Shown here one piece after another: positions 24,797 to 33,948 of a stretch of DNA of 64,000 nucleotides; within the stretch, counting starts at the first letter, position 1; every line of letters starts with the position of its first letter. The notes under the pieces were generated by a model, which worked only from the letters and a program-made list of their open reading frames with translations, had not been told where the DNA came from and did no database searches. Source of the DNA: Cetobacterium sp. 2A (GTDB lineage Bacteria > Fusobacteriota > Fusobacteriia > Fusobacteriales > Fusobacteriaceae); assembly GCF_014250685.1 (NCBI RefSeq), contig NZ_JACFAJ010000006.1, forward strand, positions 310,001 through 374,000, written 5' to 3'. The translations under genes were made by a program, and so were the position numbers.

Positions 24797-25486
24797 TTAT
24801 TTATTAACTTCTTCTTTTACCTCTTCAGTTTGCTCAGTTTTAGGAATAGGATTTCCAAACATCCATTCTATCTGTCTTCTAACTCCTGTCGCTATGTAAA
24901 CTTGTCCGTCTATTTCTATTCTATCTGTTTCAGGTATTGCGATATATCCTTCTTCTATTGGCATATCTTTTGAAACATTATGTTGTAATTTTATAGAATT
25001 TTCTGCCCCAAAAGGTCTAAATTCTGTTTTTACACTTTTAATTACTTCGTCATTTTTTAATATTTCTTCAATCATATCTTCCGAAATTCTTCTTTGCGGA
25101 GGATAGTCAGCTATGAAAAGAGTTTCTGTTTTAATAAATTTAATTTCGTCACCTTTTTTCTCAAATATATCTATAGTATATCTTCCTCTATCTTTTATAA
25201 GGAATTTTTCTATATCAATTATTTTTTTTCCAACACCAAATGGATCTACCATAGGCTGAAATTCTCCTTTAGTTATTAAATCATCTTCTGGACCATTTAG
25301 TCTAACTTCAAAAGTAGTTGGCTCTGTTATACCTTCAAAAGTTAAAACTATTGAAAGATTCATCATTGGAAATGGAAACATTGGTTGAATTAAGTTATCG
25401 AAAGCCCCGTATATATCGACTGCTCCCCCAACTTGAGAATTAATTTGTGCTTTGTGTGCTACTATTACATTTCTTAAATTTGGCAT
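24797..25486 (-). CDS. Conserved-looking protein of unknown function (possibly DUF6941)
   Basis: A 229-residue protein with no signal or membrane segment, starting MPNLRNVIVAHKAQINSQVG. The first 130 residues look like a beta-sandwich: MNLSIVLTFEGITEPTTFEVRL, then RYTIDIFEKKGDEIKFI and LFIADYP. The second part is helical and then mixed, ending in an acidic, Gln-rich tail. The N-terminal phrasing recalls the DUF6941 family, but I am not sure. It lies 49 bp after phoR on the same strand and may be co-transcribed. Its stop is only a few bases from the rplM promoter. Confidence 0.6.
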   Translation of the reverse strand: MPNLRNVIVAHKAQINSQVGGAVDIYGAFDNLIQPMFPFPMMNLSIVLTFEGITEPTTFEVRLNGPEDDLITKGEFQPMVDPFGVGKKIIDIEKFLIKDRGRYTIDIFEKKGDEIKFIKTETLFIADYPPQRRISEDMIEEILKNDEVIKSVKTEFRPFGAENSIKLQHNVSKDMPIEEGYIAIPETDRIEIDGQVYIATGVRRQIEWMFGNPIPKTEQTEEVKEEVNK

Positions 25487-25535
25487 ACTTCCCCCTTATA
25501 ACTTTTCAGCATTTTGTTGGTCGTATTATAACGTA

Positions 25536-27227
25536 TTATTTTAGCAATGTAAATACAAAACTAGTCCCCTCTCCCTCTTTAGAGGTTACTGAGACCTTGC
25601 CACCACACTTTTTAACAAGTTCATTAACTATAGCTAGTCCAAGTCCTGTTCCAGCTATATTACTAGTTCTTGCCTTATCAACTCTATAAAATCTTTCAAA
25701 TATTTTTTCTAAATCTGGAGAAGCTATTCCTATTCCATTGTCTTTTACCACTACTTTATATTTCCCAACTATCTCATAGATAGTGACTTCAATGCGAGGC
25801 ACCAAAGATTTATTATATATAATTGCATTTTCAATTAAATTTTTTAAAATTGTTGTAAATTTTTCAAGATCTATATTCATATACCCATTTGGATCTAAAA
25901 CATTTATTTTATATTCTATTAAAGCATTCTTTTTTTTAACAATTCCAGATAAACTCTCCGAAATATTTTTTTGTATTTTATCAATATGTACTAAATTTAG
26001 ATTTACTATATTTGAACTTTCTATTTTTGAAATATTTAAAAAATCTCCAATTATATTTTCTAATTTCTCTATGTTATTCATTATTGTTTTTGAAAAATTA
26101 GCTCTAAGACTTTCTGGTGCATCCTCTAAAGCTATTGTATAACCCTTTATATTAGTGAGAGGTGTTTTTAATTCATGACTGATATTACTTATAAACTTTC
26201 TTTGAATATCTAGTAGTTCCTTATTTCCAGTTGTATCTTTTATAGTTAAAAGGTACTGTTCGTTCTCTTCTAATTTTTTTATGTTAACAAAAAAATGCTT
26301 ATTCAAACTTGGAATATATATATCCTCCTTTAAATCTTTTCCGCTTTCTATTGCTGTTTTTATAAGCTTTATAATTTCAATATGTTTAATCCCCTCAATA
26401 TAGTTTTTCTTTGTATTTTCAAAGAGATATTCAAGTCTTTCATTTTTCAATATAAAATTTAATTTTTTATCCATAAGAATAATAGAAATATCTACTGAAG
26501 ATATAACTTGGTTAAGTATTCTTTTTTCAATTCCCAATTTCTTTATATTTTTTATGTTTTCCTTTTGCCACTCTTTTACAACACTCCAAAATCTTAAGAG
26601 CCATTGGTCTCCGCCTAAATAAAATCCTTTGTCACTCTCTCCACTTTCTAAAAACTTTTCAATTGTTTCTATTTTTCTATACATATCTCTTTTTAAGTAA
26701 TTTTTATAAAATAAATGAATTATTAGATTTAATAAAATAAAAAATCCAAGTTGATATAAAAGTACTTCTCTTAAATCTGAAAGACTTTTTGAATAACTTT
26801 TAGAAACTCTTACTATAAATTCTTCTCCATCCTTAGCTTTAAAAATCTTTGAGTAATACGCCATCACACTTCCTAATGTGGCACTATCTCTTACTGCAAA
26901 TCCAGCTCCAGTCTCCATGGTTTCTTTAATTTCTTCTCTTTCCGAGTGATTCTCCATACTTCCTTCATCTAAATATTTTTTAGAATCATACAAAACTTTT
27001 CCGTCTGTTCTAATTATGTTAAATCTTGTTTTTGAATCTTTGAAAACTTTTTGATAATCGTCTATCGGATAATTTCTAGCAATTTGCTCTACTAAAAGTG
27101 CATCTTCTTTTAAAATTTGTTTAGCCTGATCTTTATATAAATATGATAAGTTTTTCATATTTAAACCTACAAAAAGTATTTCAAATATGATTATAAAAAA
27201 TATTGTGATTATCTCTTTTCTTCTAAT
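25536..27227 (-). CDS. phoR: PhoR-like sensor histidine kinase, probable AUU start
   Basis: This membrane kinase partners the PhoB/PhoP-like regulator just upstream. Counting from the ATG at 27158 there is a sensor region (1-130), a membrane helix (132-150), a PAS-like region (about 215-310), the phospho-acceptor SNISHELKTPLTN with His328, then the ATPase with KDNGIGI and GTGLGLAIV. The frame stays open for 23 codons before that ATG and encodes RRKEIITIFFIIIFEILFV, the expected first membrane helix. No ATG, GTG or TTG occurs there, but an ATT at 27227 sits ten bases after GGAG. I therefore start the gene at this ATT, inside the end of the regulator gene. A standard annotation would start at 27158. 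Confidence 0.85.
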   Translation of the reverse strand: MRRKEIITIFFIIIFEILFVGLNMKNLSYLYKDQAKQILKEDALLVEQIARNYPIDDYQKVFKDSKTRFNIIRTDGKVLYDSKKYLDEGSMENHSEREEIKETMETGAGFAVRDSATLGSVMAYYSKIFKAKDGEEFIVRVSKSYSKSLSDLREVLLYQLGFFILLNLIIHLFYKNYLKRDMYRKIETIEKFLESGESDKGFYLGGDQWLLRFWSVVKEWQKENIKNIKKLGIEKRILNQVISSVDISIILMDKKLNFILKNERLEYLFENTKKNYIEGIKHIEIIKLIKTAIESGKDLKEDIYIPSLNKHFFVNIKKLEENEQYLLTIKDTTGNKELLDIQRKFISNISHELKTPLTNIKGYTIALEDAPESLRANFSKTIMNNIEKLENIIGDFLNISKIESSNIVNLNLVHIDKIQKNISESLSGIVKKKNALIEYKINVLDPNGYMNIDLEKFTTILKNLIENAIIYNKSLVPRIEVTIYEIVGKYKVVVKDNGIGIASPDLEKIFERFYRVDKARTSNIAGTGLGLAIVNELVKKCGGKVSVTSKEGEGTSFVFTLLK

Positions 27228-27892
27228 CTGTATCCAACTCCTTTTACTGTTTTTATACTATCTGATAAAAACGGGATTTTTTCTCTTATCTTTGATATAT
27301 AGACATCCACTGTTCTATCTCCAGTGTAATAATTACTTCCCCATACCTTATCTAAAATTTTCTCTCTAGTTACAACTAAATTTACATTTTTAACAAGTAA
27401 AAGTAAAAGATCGTATTCTTTTTTTGACAATTCTACTATAGAGCCTTCATTTATAACCTCATGTCTATCTTCATTTATAGTTAAAGTCTTAAATCTATTC
27501 TTTTCATTATCCCTTTGATTACTTTTATTTTTCTCTAGTAATTTTTTACCTCTTAGAATTAGCTCTCTAGGATCAAATGGTTTTTTCATATAATCATCTG
27601 CACCAAGTGCAAGCCCTTCCAGTACATCTTCTATCTCAGTCTTAGCAGTCAACATTATAATATATGGGTTCCCATAATCTTCTGGCATATCTTTTACAAG
27701 TTTTGTAAAATTTTTACCATCTAAATTTGGAAGCATTAAATCCAATATTACAAGGTCATAATTATCTCTTTTCAAAAATTTCAATCCTTCTAATCCATCA
27801 ATAGCTACTGAAACTTCATACCCTTCTTTTTTAAAATAATAGGCTATAAGAGTATTTATTTCAACATCATCTTCTACTATTAAAACTTTCAT
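27209..27892 (-). CDS. phoB: PhoB/PhoP-like response regulator (OmpR family)
   Basis: A 227-residue regulator. Its receiver domain has VEDD at residues 7-9, phospho-acceptor Asp51 in VILDLMLP and Lys in MKKPFDP. A winged-helix DNA-binding domain with DRTVDVYISKIREKI and TVKGVGYRLE follows. The position between pstS and the kinase, beside pstCAB-phoU, marks it as the phosphate regulator. The likely targets are the hexamer arrays at 28862-28945. GGAGGA precedes the ATG, and the gene overlaps the probable phoR start by 19 bp. Confidence 0.92.
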   Translation of the reverse strand: MKVLIVEDDVEINTLIAYYFKKEGYEVSVAIDGLEGLKFLKRDNYDLVILDLMLPNLDGKNFTKLVKDMPEDYGNPYIIMLTAKTEIEDVLEGLALGADDYMKKPFDPRELILRGKKLLEKNKSNQRDNEKNRFKTLTINEDRHEVINEGSIVELSKKEYDLLLLLVKNVNLVVTREKILDKVWGSNYYTGDRTVDVYISKIREKIPFLSDSIKTVKGVGYRLEEKR

Positions 27893-27925
27893 TTTTTCCT
27901 CCAGAGTTTTTTTTAATTATAACAT

Positions 27926-27961
27926 AAAAGCCACTAACATACAGAAATTAGTGGCTTCTTT
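27926..27961 (-). terminator. Terminator or attenuator between pstS and phoB
   Basis: AAGCCACTAA pairs with TTAGTGGCTT (10 bp, 10-nt loop), with TTTTAT on the minus strand. It would let PstS be made in excess of the regulators. A TATAAT motif just beyond could provide basal phoB-phoR transcription. Confidence 0.75.
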
Positions 27962-27970
27962 TACAGTTTA

Positions 27971-28807
27971 TTATTTTACAGGAACAAATCCTTCTTCCTT
28001 GATTATCTTTTGTCCTTCAGGTGAGACTGCATAATCCACTATTCCTTTTATATCGGGATTATTCATATCTCCCACATACCAATAAATAGCTCTTGCTATC
28101 GGGTATTTTTTTTCTGATACATTCTCTAATGATGGTGAAATTTCATCAACAGTTATTCCATTAACAGTATCATCCATATATCCCATTCCTATATAACCTA
28201 TAGCATTTTTGTTTGCTCTTATCTCTTGCTTTATAGATTCATTCGAAGGCATATAAAGAGTTTTCTCTGCGTATTCTTGTGTCCCTTTACTATTCCCTTC
28301 TCTCACTACATGTTCTTTAAAGAATTCATGAGTTCCCGAAGATGAATCTCTTGAAAGAATTACAATCTCTGCGTCATTCCCTCCAAATTCTTTCCAATTT
28401 TTCGCCTCTCCTCTAAATATTCTTCCTAAATCTTTTGAACTTAAATTCTTAACTGGATTATTTGGATTAGATATAACTGTGATTCCATCAAATCCAATAA
28501 CTACTTCTTCTAGTTTCAATCCTTTTGCTGTTGCCGCTTCTTTTTCAGAAGCTTTTATATCTCTTGATGCCATTCCAATATCTGCTGTTCCATTTATTAG
28601 AGATGAAATTCCTACTCCAGACCCTCCACCTGTAACTGCAATTCTTGCACCTTTAGTTTTTCCCATATATTCTTCTGCTATAACTTGCGAGGCATTAACT
28701 ATCGTATCCGAACCTTTTATCTGTACAACTTTTGATGCTAGAGTATCCTTTGATAATCCAATCCCACCCAAAACTAATAATGCTGCCATTAAAATTTTCT
28801 TCGTCAT
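27971..28807 (-). CDS. pstS: Phosphate-binding protein PstS
   Basis: A 278-residue periplasmic phosphate-binding protein. The signal peptide ends near LSKDTLASK; no lipobox cysteine is seen, so it should be soluble in the periplasm. Phosphate-contact motifs include KGSDTIVNASQVIAEEY, VTGGGSGVGISSLINGTADIGMASR (separate stretches) and LSRDSSSGTHEFF. It faces away from pstC across the Pho-box region and leads pstS-phoB-phoR. Confidence 0.95.
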   Translation of the reverse strand: MTKKILMAALLVLGGIGLSKDTLASKVVQIKGSDTIVNASQVIAEEYMGKTKGARIAVTGGGSGVGISSLINGTADIGMASRDIKASEKEAATAKGLKLEEVVIGFDGITVISNPNNPVKNLSSKDLGRIFRGEAKNWKEFGGNDAEIVILSRDSSSGTHEFFKEHVVREGNSKGTQEYAEKTLYMPSNESIKQEIRANKNAIGYIGMGYMDDTVNGITVDEISPSLENVSEKKYPIARAIYWYVGDMNNPDIKGIVDYAVSPEGQKIIKEEGFVPVK

Positions 28808-28846
28808 TATTACTCCTCCTAATTTTTATATTTAACTCTTGAAACC

Positions 28847-28900
28847 ATTATAAATAAAGACTGTTAAAACAATATTAATCCAATGTAAAAAATATGTAAA
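28847..28900 (-). promoter_or_regulatory. Pho-box-like array and -10 box of pstS
   Basis: On the minus strand four hexamers occur every 11 bp: TTTACA (28900), TTTACA (28889), TTAATA (28878) and TTAACA (28867). A TATAAT (28852-28847) follows 9 bp later. TTAACA-type repeats with 5-bp gaps are the known PhoP-box pattern of Bacillus. The array probably binds the phosphorylated regulator and replaces a -35 box. Confidence 0.75.
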
Positions 28901-28906
28901 ATTTTT

Positions 28907-28958
28907 TTTACACGTTTTTAACAAGGAATTAATCTACTTTTAACATACAACTTATAAT
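28907..28958 (+). promoter_or_regulatory. Pho-box-like array and -10 box of pstCAB-phoU
   Basis: On the plus strand the hexamers TTTACA (28907), TTAACA (28918), TTAATC (28929) and TTAACA (28940) recur with an exact 11-bp period. TATAAT (28953-28958) follows 7 bp after the last. It is oriented away from the pstS array, with only 6 bp between the two. Confidence 0.75.
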
Positions 28959-29001
28959 ATACTACTGTAAATAGTAGTAAAATTTTTTTTAGGAGGTACA
29001 T

Positions 29002-29883
29002 ATGTTATTTCTTCGGAAATTGAAAGATACTTTAATGAGAATTTTCCATTCCGTTATTGGAATTTTTAATATAGTAATCGTTCTTTTAATTTTTATCTTT
29101 ATTTTTCTAAACAGTATTAAGTTTTTTGAAGAGTATCCAATGAGCAAATTTTTCTTTGGAACTCAATGGATTTCACTATCAGATAAATATGGGATTTTAC
29201 CTCTACTTGTTGGTTCATTTTGGGTTACAGCTGTTGCTCTTGTTATATCTGTTCCAATTGGTGTATTTTCAGCACTATATCTTTCAGAATATGCAAGTAA
29301 AAAAACTAGAAATTATTTTAAAATTTTAATAGAAACTATGTCTGCTCTGCCATCTGTTGTTTTAGGTTTCATTGGACTTTATGCACTTTCTGGTCCAATA
29401 AAAGAGCTTTTTAATCTACAAAGTGGACTAAATGCCTTAACTGGTGGAATAATGCTTTCTTTTATGGCTATTCCAACAATTGTTAGTTTATCAGATGACG
29501 CACTAAAAGCTCTTGATCATTCATATAAAGAAGCCTCTTTAGCTCTTGGAGCAAATAAACTAGAAACTATTTTTAAGATTCTTTTACCGGCTGCATTTCC
29601 AGGTATCTTTGCTGGAATTATGCTAGGGTTTGGAAGAATTATTGGAGAGACAATGGCAGTTCTTATGATTACAGGTAACGCCCCAATAATGGCTACATCC
29701 CCACTATCTCCAGTTAGAACTTTAACTGCTACAATAGCCGCCGAGATGGGAGAAGTAGTTCAGGGAAGTGTTCATTATCATGCTCTATTTGCTATCGGAC
29801 TTGTTCTTTTCACTATAAGTTTCTTAACAAATAGTATCGCTGATAAATATATACGTAAATCAAGAAAATTAATGGGGAAATAG
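29002..29883 (+). CDS. pstC: Phosphate ABC transporter permease PstC
   Basis: 293 residues with six membrane helices. The ABC-permease EAA loop is in [20 protein letters not shown], and family residues appear in ETMSALPSVVLGFIGLYAL. PstC and PstA together form the inner-membrane channel for phosphate taken from PstS. AGGAGG precedes the ATG. It is the first gene of pstCAB-phoU. Confidence 0.96.
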   Translation: MLFLRKLKDTLMRIFHSVIGIFNIVIVLLIFIFIFLNSIKFFEEYPMSKFFFGTQWISLSDKYGILPLLVGSFWVTAVALVISVPIGVFSALYLSEYASKKTRNYFKILIETMSALPSVVLGFIGLYALSGPIKELFNLQSGLNALTGGIMLSFMAIPTIVSLSDDALKALDHSYKEASLALGANKLETIFKILLPAAFPGIFAGIMLGFGRIIGETMAVLMITGNAPIMATSPLSPVRTLTATIAAEMGEVVQGSVHYHALFAIGLVLFTISFLTNSIADKYIRKSRKLMGK

Positions 29884-29894
29884 GAGGAATACAA

Positions 29895-30734
29895 TTGAGC
29901 ATTTTAAAAGGAAATAGTGGAAAATTTATTGAAATTTTAATAAAATTTGTAGGACTTCTTGCGATTCTTCCTGTTTTTATAATTATGGGTTACATAATAA
30001 TTAAAGGAGTTCCTGCAATTAGTTGGGAGTTTTTAACAGAAATTCCTAGAAAAGGTATGAGAGCTGGTGGAATTTTCCCAGCAATAGTTGGAACAATTTA
30101 TTTAACAATCGGAACAATTTTAGTTTCAGTTCCTTTTGGTATTTTAACTGGTGTTTATTTAATTGAATATGCTAAAGATAATATAATAACTAGAATTATA
30201 AATCTTACAATAATTAATTTGGCTGGAATTCCTAGTATCATTTATGGGTTATTCGGAATGGCTACCTTTGTTATTTTCTTTAAATTTGGTGTGTCTATCT
30301 TGTCAGGGTCTTTAACTCTTGGTATTATGTGTCTGCCAGTTATTATAACAGCTACAAGAGAATCTCTCCTAGCTGTTCCAAACAGTTTAAGGGAAGCTTC
30401 ACTAGCACTTGGTGCTACTAAGTGGGAAACAACGGCTAAAGTGGTTTTACCAGCTGCATCTTCTGGAATTATTACTGGAATTATTTTAAGTATTTCTAGA
30501 GCAGCGGGAGAAACTGCACCGATATTATTTACAGCAGCAGCTTTCTATCTACCATTTTTACCAGAATCAATCTTTGACCAAGCTATGGCGTTACCTTACC
30601 ACCTATATGTAATTTCTACACAAGTTCCAAATATGCCGCCTAATAATATGTACGGTACGTTATTTGTTTTAGTTTTTATAACTGTAGGTTTTAACTTAAT
30701 AGGTGCTTTTATAAGAAGCAGATTCGATAAATAA
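29895..30734 (+). CDS. pstA: Phosphate ABC transporter permease PstA
   Basis: 279 residues with six helices and the EAA loop in [35 protein letters not shown] and [13 protein letters not shown] are typical. The start is a TTG at 29895 (LSILKGNSG) seven bases or so after GGAGG; no nearer ATG is available. It lies 11 bp after pstC. Confidence 0.96.
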   Translation: MSILKGNSGKFIEILIKFVGLLAILPVFIIMGYIIIKGVPAISWEFLTEIPRKGMRAGGIFPAIVGTIYLTIGTILVSVPFGILTGVYLIEYAKDNIITRIINLTIINLAGIPSIIYGLFGMATFVIFFKFGVSILSGSLTLGIMCLPVIITATRESLLAVPNSLREASLALGATKWETTAKVVLPAASSGIITGIILSISRAAGETAPILFTAAAFYLPFLPESIFDQAMALPYHLYVISTQVPNMPPNNMYGTLFVLVFITVGFNLIGAFIRSRFDK

Positions 30735-30750
30735 TTTGGAGGAAAATTTT

Positions 30751-31518
30751 ATGAATAAAATAGATGATATAAGAATTTCAGTTAAAAATTTCGATTTTTA
30801 TTATGGACAATTTAAAGCTTTAAAAAATATAAATATGGATATAAAGAGTAACAAAGTTACTGCACTTATTGGTCCTTCTGGATGTGGAAAATCTACATTT
30901 CTTCGTTCTATAAATAGAATGAATGATCTTATTACAGATATAAAATATGATGGTGAAATCCTACTGGATGGCCTTAATATATTCGATAAAAAATTTGATA
31001 TAGTAGAGCTAAGAAAAAAAGTTGGAATGGTTTTTCAAAAGCCAAATCCATTTCCTAAAACCATTTATGAAAATTTAGTTTATGCTCCTAAACTTCATGG
31101 TGAGAAAAACAAAGATAGATTGGATGAAATAGTTGAAAACTCTCTAAAGTCGGTAGCTCTTTGGGACGAAGTTAAAGATAAGCTTCACCAATCAGCTCTT
31201 GGTATTTCCGGTGGTCAACAACAAAGATTATGTATAGCTAGAGCAATTTCAATAAATCCTGAAATTCTTTTAATGGATGAACCAACTTCTGCACTTGATC
31301 CAATCTCTACTGGAAAAATAGAAGAATTAATTAGAGAATTAGAAGAAAAATATAGTATAGTTATAGTAACTCATAATATGCAACAAGCATCTAGAATATC
31401 AGATTACACTGGTTTCTTCTACCAAGGAGTTTTAGAAGAGTTTGACAAAACAGAAAAAATCTTTACAACTCCATCTGTTAAGAAAACAGAAGATTATATA
31501 ACAGGAAAATTTGGATAA
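30751..31518 (+). CDS. pstB: Phosphate ABC transporter ATPase PstB
   Basis: A 255-residue ATPase that drives phosphate import. Walker A is [13 protein letters not shown], the signature [14 protein letters not shown], and Walker [13 protein letters not shown], followed by the His switch in VTHNMQQA. I start at the ATG at 30751: TTGGAGG just upstream is the ribosome site, so a TTG start at 30736 is unlikely. Confidence 0.97.
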   Translation: MNKIDDIRISVKNFDFYYGQFKALKNINMDIKSNKVTALIGPSGCGKSTFLRSINRMNDLITDIKYDGEILLDGLNIFDKKFDIVELRKKVGMVFQKPNPFPKTIYENLVYAPKLHGEKNKDRLDEIVENSLKSVALWDEVKDKLHQSALGISGGQQQRLCIARAISINPEILLMDEPTSALDPISTGKIEELIRELEEKYSIVIVTHNMQQASRISDYTGFFYQGVLEEFDKTEKIFTTPSVKKTEDYITGKFG

Positions 31519-31537
31519 AATAAGGAGAGATAAATAT

Positions 31538-32224
31538 ATGAGAAATTTAGAAGATAGCTTAAAGGGATTAGATCATCACTACATAGAAATGCTAAAATAT
31601 TTAAGTAGAAATTTTGATGCTAACTTAGCTATGTTAGAAAATGCTAAATTTGACTCAACTCTTTACGGAGAGTCTAAAATTATGGAAGATTCTATCAATG
31701 CTTTTGAAGTAAAAATAAAAGAAGATTGTATTATAACTATTGCTAGATTTCAGCCTGCTGCTAAAAACCTTAGAAAACTTGTTATGATAATAAACAGTGT
31801 GAGAGTTATAGAAAGAATGGGAGATTTATTAAAAGCAAACCTAAAAATTATTAGAGATATTGAAAAAAAATCTCCAACTCTTGCTATCGAACTTACAAAT
31901 ATGGTTTATCCAGTTGCAAAGAAAATAAAAGATATTTATGATCTATATGTTAAATCATTCATTGAAAACGATACTTCTACTCTTTATGATATACTTTACT
32001 TAGATGAAGAAATTGATACAATAATGAAAAATAATGATATTAAATTCTTAGAGCTTATGAAATTAACTCCAGATAATATAGACGGTGGTTCTTTACTTAT
32101 TCTTTTAGATAAAAAATTCGAAAGACTTTCTGATCACATAGTTCACCTAGTGACAGATTTAATATATATTTTAAAAGGTGAAAATATGAGAAAAATGGAA
32201 TTAATTTCTAGAACAGAAGATTAA
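31538..32224 (+). CDS. phoU: Phosphate signalling protein PhoU
   Basis: A 228-residue all-helical protein with the two PhoU repeats, for example VRVIERMGDLLKANLKII and KKFERLSDHIVHLVTDLI, where Glu/Asp clusters bind metal. PhoU links the Pst transporter to the PhoR kinase and dampens the response when phosphate is plentiful. The ATG at 31538 follows AAGGAGAG. The last gene of the operon, it ends at a strong terminator. Confidence 0.95.
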   Translation: MRNLEDSLKGLDHHYIEMLKYLSRNFDANLAMLENAKFDSTLYGESKIMEDSINAFEVKIKEDCIITIARFQPAAKNLRKLVMIINSVRVIERMGDLLKANLKIIRDIEKKSPTLAIELTNMVYPVAKKIKDIYDLYVKSFIENDTSTLYDILYLDEEIDTIMKNNDIKFLELMKLTPDNIDGGSLLILLDKKFERLSDHIVHLVTDLIYILKGENMRKMELISRTED

Positions 32225-32225
32225 A

Positions 32226-32262
32226 AAAAAGGTCTTTATCACCTGAGTGATAAAGACCTTTT
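32226..32262. terminator. Bidirectional terminator between phoU and ispA
   Basis: GGTCTTTATCAC and GTGATAAAGACC form a 12-bp perfect stem with loop CTGA, flanked by eight A and six T. It serves both convergent operons. Confidence 0.93.
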
Positions 32263-33153
32263 TTAACTTTCTCTACATGCTATATAATCTGTAAGTTCTA
32301 TAAATTTTTCAGATCTTTTTCCTCCAAAACATTCAATTAAAATTTTCTTTGCTTCAACTGTTGTTTTATTTAAAAGTTCTTTACTTTTTGCAAGTCCAAT
32401 TAAAGCTGGATAAGTAGATTTTTCAAGAGCTACGTCACTTCCAATTTTCTTTCCTGTTTTTTCAAAATCCCCTTCGATATCTAAGATATCGTCTTGAATC
32501 TGAAAAGCTAAACCAATTAGTTCAGCATATCTAATAAGAGCTTCTTTTTCCTCTGGTTTTGCATCTCCAATTATAGCTCCAACTTCCACAGGCAACTTTA
32601 TTAATTTCCCTGTTTTATTGGAATGGATATATCTAAGAATTTCGATATCTACCTTTTTTCCTTCACTTTCTATATCTATCATTTGACCACCAATCATTCC
32701 TCTTGCTCCAGAGTAATCAGAGGTCAAAGCAATTATCTTCACAATTTTTTCAAAAGAAATTTTTTCATTCTTTTCAGATATAATTTTAAAAGCTTCTGTT
32801 AAAAGAGAATCTCCAATCAATATCCCTTCAGCTTCACCAAATTTTTTATGAGTTGTTAATTTACCTCTTCTATAATCATCATTATCTAAAGCCGGTAAAT
32901 CATCATGAACTAGGGAGTAAGAGTGTATCATCTCGATAGCTGCTCCTGTGGCAAGTCCAAGTCTTGAATCTTTATTTAATAACTCCAATGTCATAAGTAC
33001 TAAAATAGGTCTAATTCTTTTTCCACCATTTAAAACTGAATATTTCATTCCTTCAGTTATAACTTTTGGAGCAATCAGCTCATCTAAAAACTTTTCAAGT
33101 ACCGAGTCGATTGCTTCTCTTTTGCTATTTAAATAATCTTTTAGCAATATCAT
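32263..33153 (-). CDS. ispA: Polyprenyl synthetase, probably (2E,6E)-farnesyl diphosphate synthase
   Basis: A 296-residue isoprenoid chain elongation enzyme. The first Asp-rich motif is DDLPALDNDDYRRGKLTTH and the second QIQDDILDIEGD, both binding Mg-diphosphate. The length and SYSLVHDD pattern fit IspA, giving C15 or a related short product for quinone and undecaprenyl routes. Its start overlaps xseB by 4 bp (ATGA). ispG of the same pathway lies at 38.6 kb. The exact chain length is inferred. Confidence 0.9.
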   Translation of the reverse strand: MILLKDYLNSKREAIDSVLEKFLDELIAPKVITEGMKYSVLNGGKRIRPILVLMTLELLNKDSRLGLATGAAIEMIHSYSLVHDDLPALDNDDYRRGKLTTHKKFGEAEGILIGDSLLTEAFKIISEKNEKISFEKIVKIIALTSDYSGARGMIGGQMIDIESEGKKVDIEILRYIHSNKTGKLIKLPVEVGAIIGDAKPEEKEALIRYAELIGLAFQIQDDILDIEGDFEKTGKKIGSDVALEKSTYPALIGLAKSKELLNKTTVEAKKILIECFGGKRSEKFIELTDYIACRES

Positions 33154-33368
33154 TCAATCTCCTCCAAGTCAAGTTCTCCGCTCTCATCTTGTGTAACTTT
33201 TATTATTTTACCTTCTGCCTTATTTAAAATATCTGAAGATTTTTTTAAAAGTTTCATAGCTTTTTCATATTCTTTTATTGAATCTGCTAGAGATAACTCT
33301 CCATTTTCAAGCTTTTCTATTACTTCATCAACCAATACTAAATTTTCTTCAAAATTTTCCTTTGCCAT
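33150..33368 (-). CDS. xseB: Exodeoxyribonuclease VII small subunit
   Basis: A 72-residue helical protein with the XseB core: FEENLVLVDEVIEKLENGEL, LADSIKEYEKAMKLLKKS and LNKAEGKI (separate stretches). It binds the large subunit XseA to form the nuclease that degrades single-stranded DNA. xseA is not in this window. It sits between rsmD and ispA, and xseB-ispA linkage is common in bacteria. Confidence 0.93.
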   Translation of the reverse strand: MAKENFEENLVLVDEVIEKLENGELSLADSIKEYEKAMKLLKKSSDILNKAEGKIIKVTQDESGELDLEEIE

Positions 33369-33387
33369 ACTCCACCCCGTTTTTTAA

Positions 33388-33936
33388 TTATCTAGTATAG
33401 AAAGTCATACATTTTTTACCATATTTTCTTTCATCTGCTTTTTTAAATCCATCTATTTCTTCTGGTAAATCTTCAAATACGTGATGCTCACATATAATTA
33501 GACCTCCATCTGCAAGAAGTTCATTCTTTTGGATAGAATTTAAAACTTTTATACACATCTCATTCTTGTAAGGAGGATCCATAAATATTATGTCAAACTT
33601 CTCTCCTTTTCTTCCAAGAATATCAGTTGCTCTTAAAACGTCATTCTTATAAGCTCTTGATTTCCCTTCATATCCTAGAGAGTTTATATTATCTATTATA
33701 ACCTTTAAAGCCTCTGGATCTTGTTCTATCATAACAGCCCTTTTTGATCCTCTACTTAAAGCTTCTAAGGCTATATTTCCAGTTCCACTAAATAAATCTA
33801 AAAATCTTGATTCTGGAACATACGGAGCTATTATAGAAAATAAAGATTCTTTAACACTATCAAGTGTTGGTCTTGTTTCCATACCTTTTCTACTTTTTAT
33901 TCTTTTTCCTTTTGATTCTCCAGCAATTATTCTCAT
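33388..33936 (-). CDS. rsmD: 16S rRNA (guanine966-N2)-methyltransferase
   Basis: 182 residues, with the start MRIIAGESKGKRIKSRKG, the SAM-binding FLDLFSGTGNIALEALSRG and the catalytic IFMDPPYKNEM. The enzyme methylates G966 of 16S rRNA in the assembled small subunit. The length is typical. It is in the middle of the prfA-to-ispA run and next to queA. Confidence 0.94.
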   Translation of the reverse strand: MRIIAGESKGKRIKSRKGMETRPTLDSVKESLFSIIAPYVPESRFLDLFSGTGNIALEALSRGSKRAVMIEQDPEALKVIIDNINSLGYEGKSRAYKNDVLRATDILGRKGEKFDIIFMDPPYKNEMCIKVLNSIQKNELLADGGLIICEHHVFEDLPEEIDGFKKADERKYGKKCMTFYTR

Positions 33937-33948
33937 TTTTCACCTTCC

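Noticed and set aside
27205-27235. Programmed frameshift joining phoB and phoR into one protein
   Set aside because: The sequence before the phoB stop (GAAAAGAGA) is a poor slip site, and phoB ends at its normal length. An AUU start explains the frame more simply.
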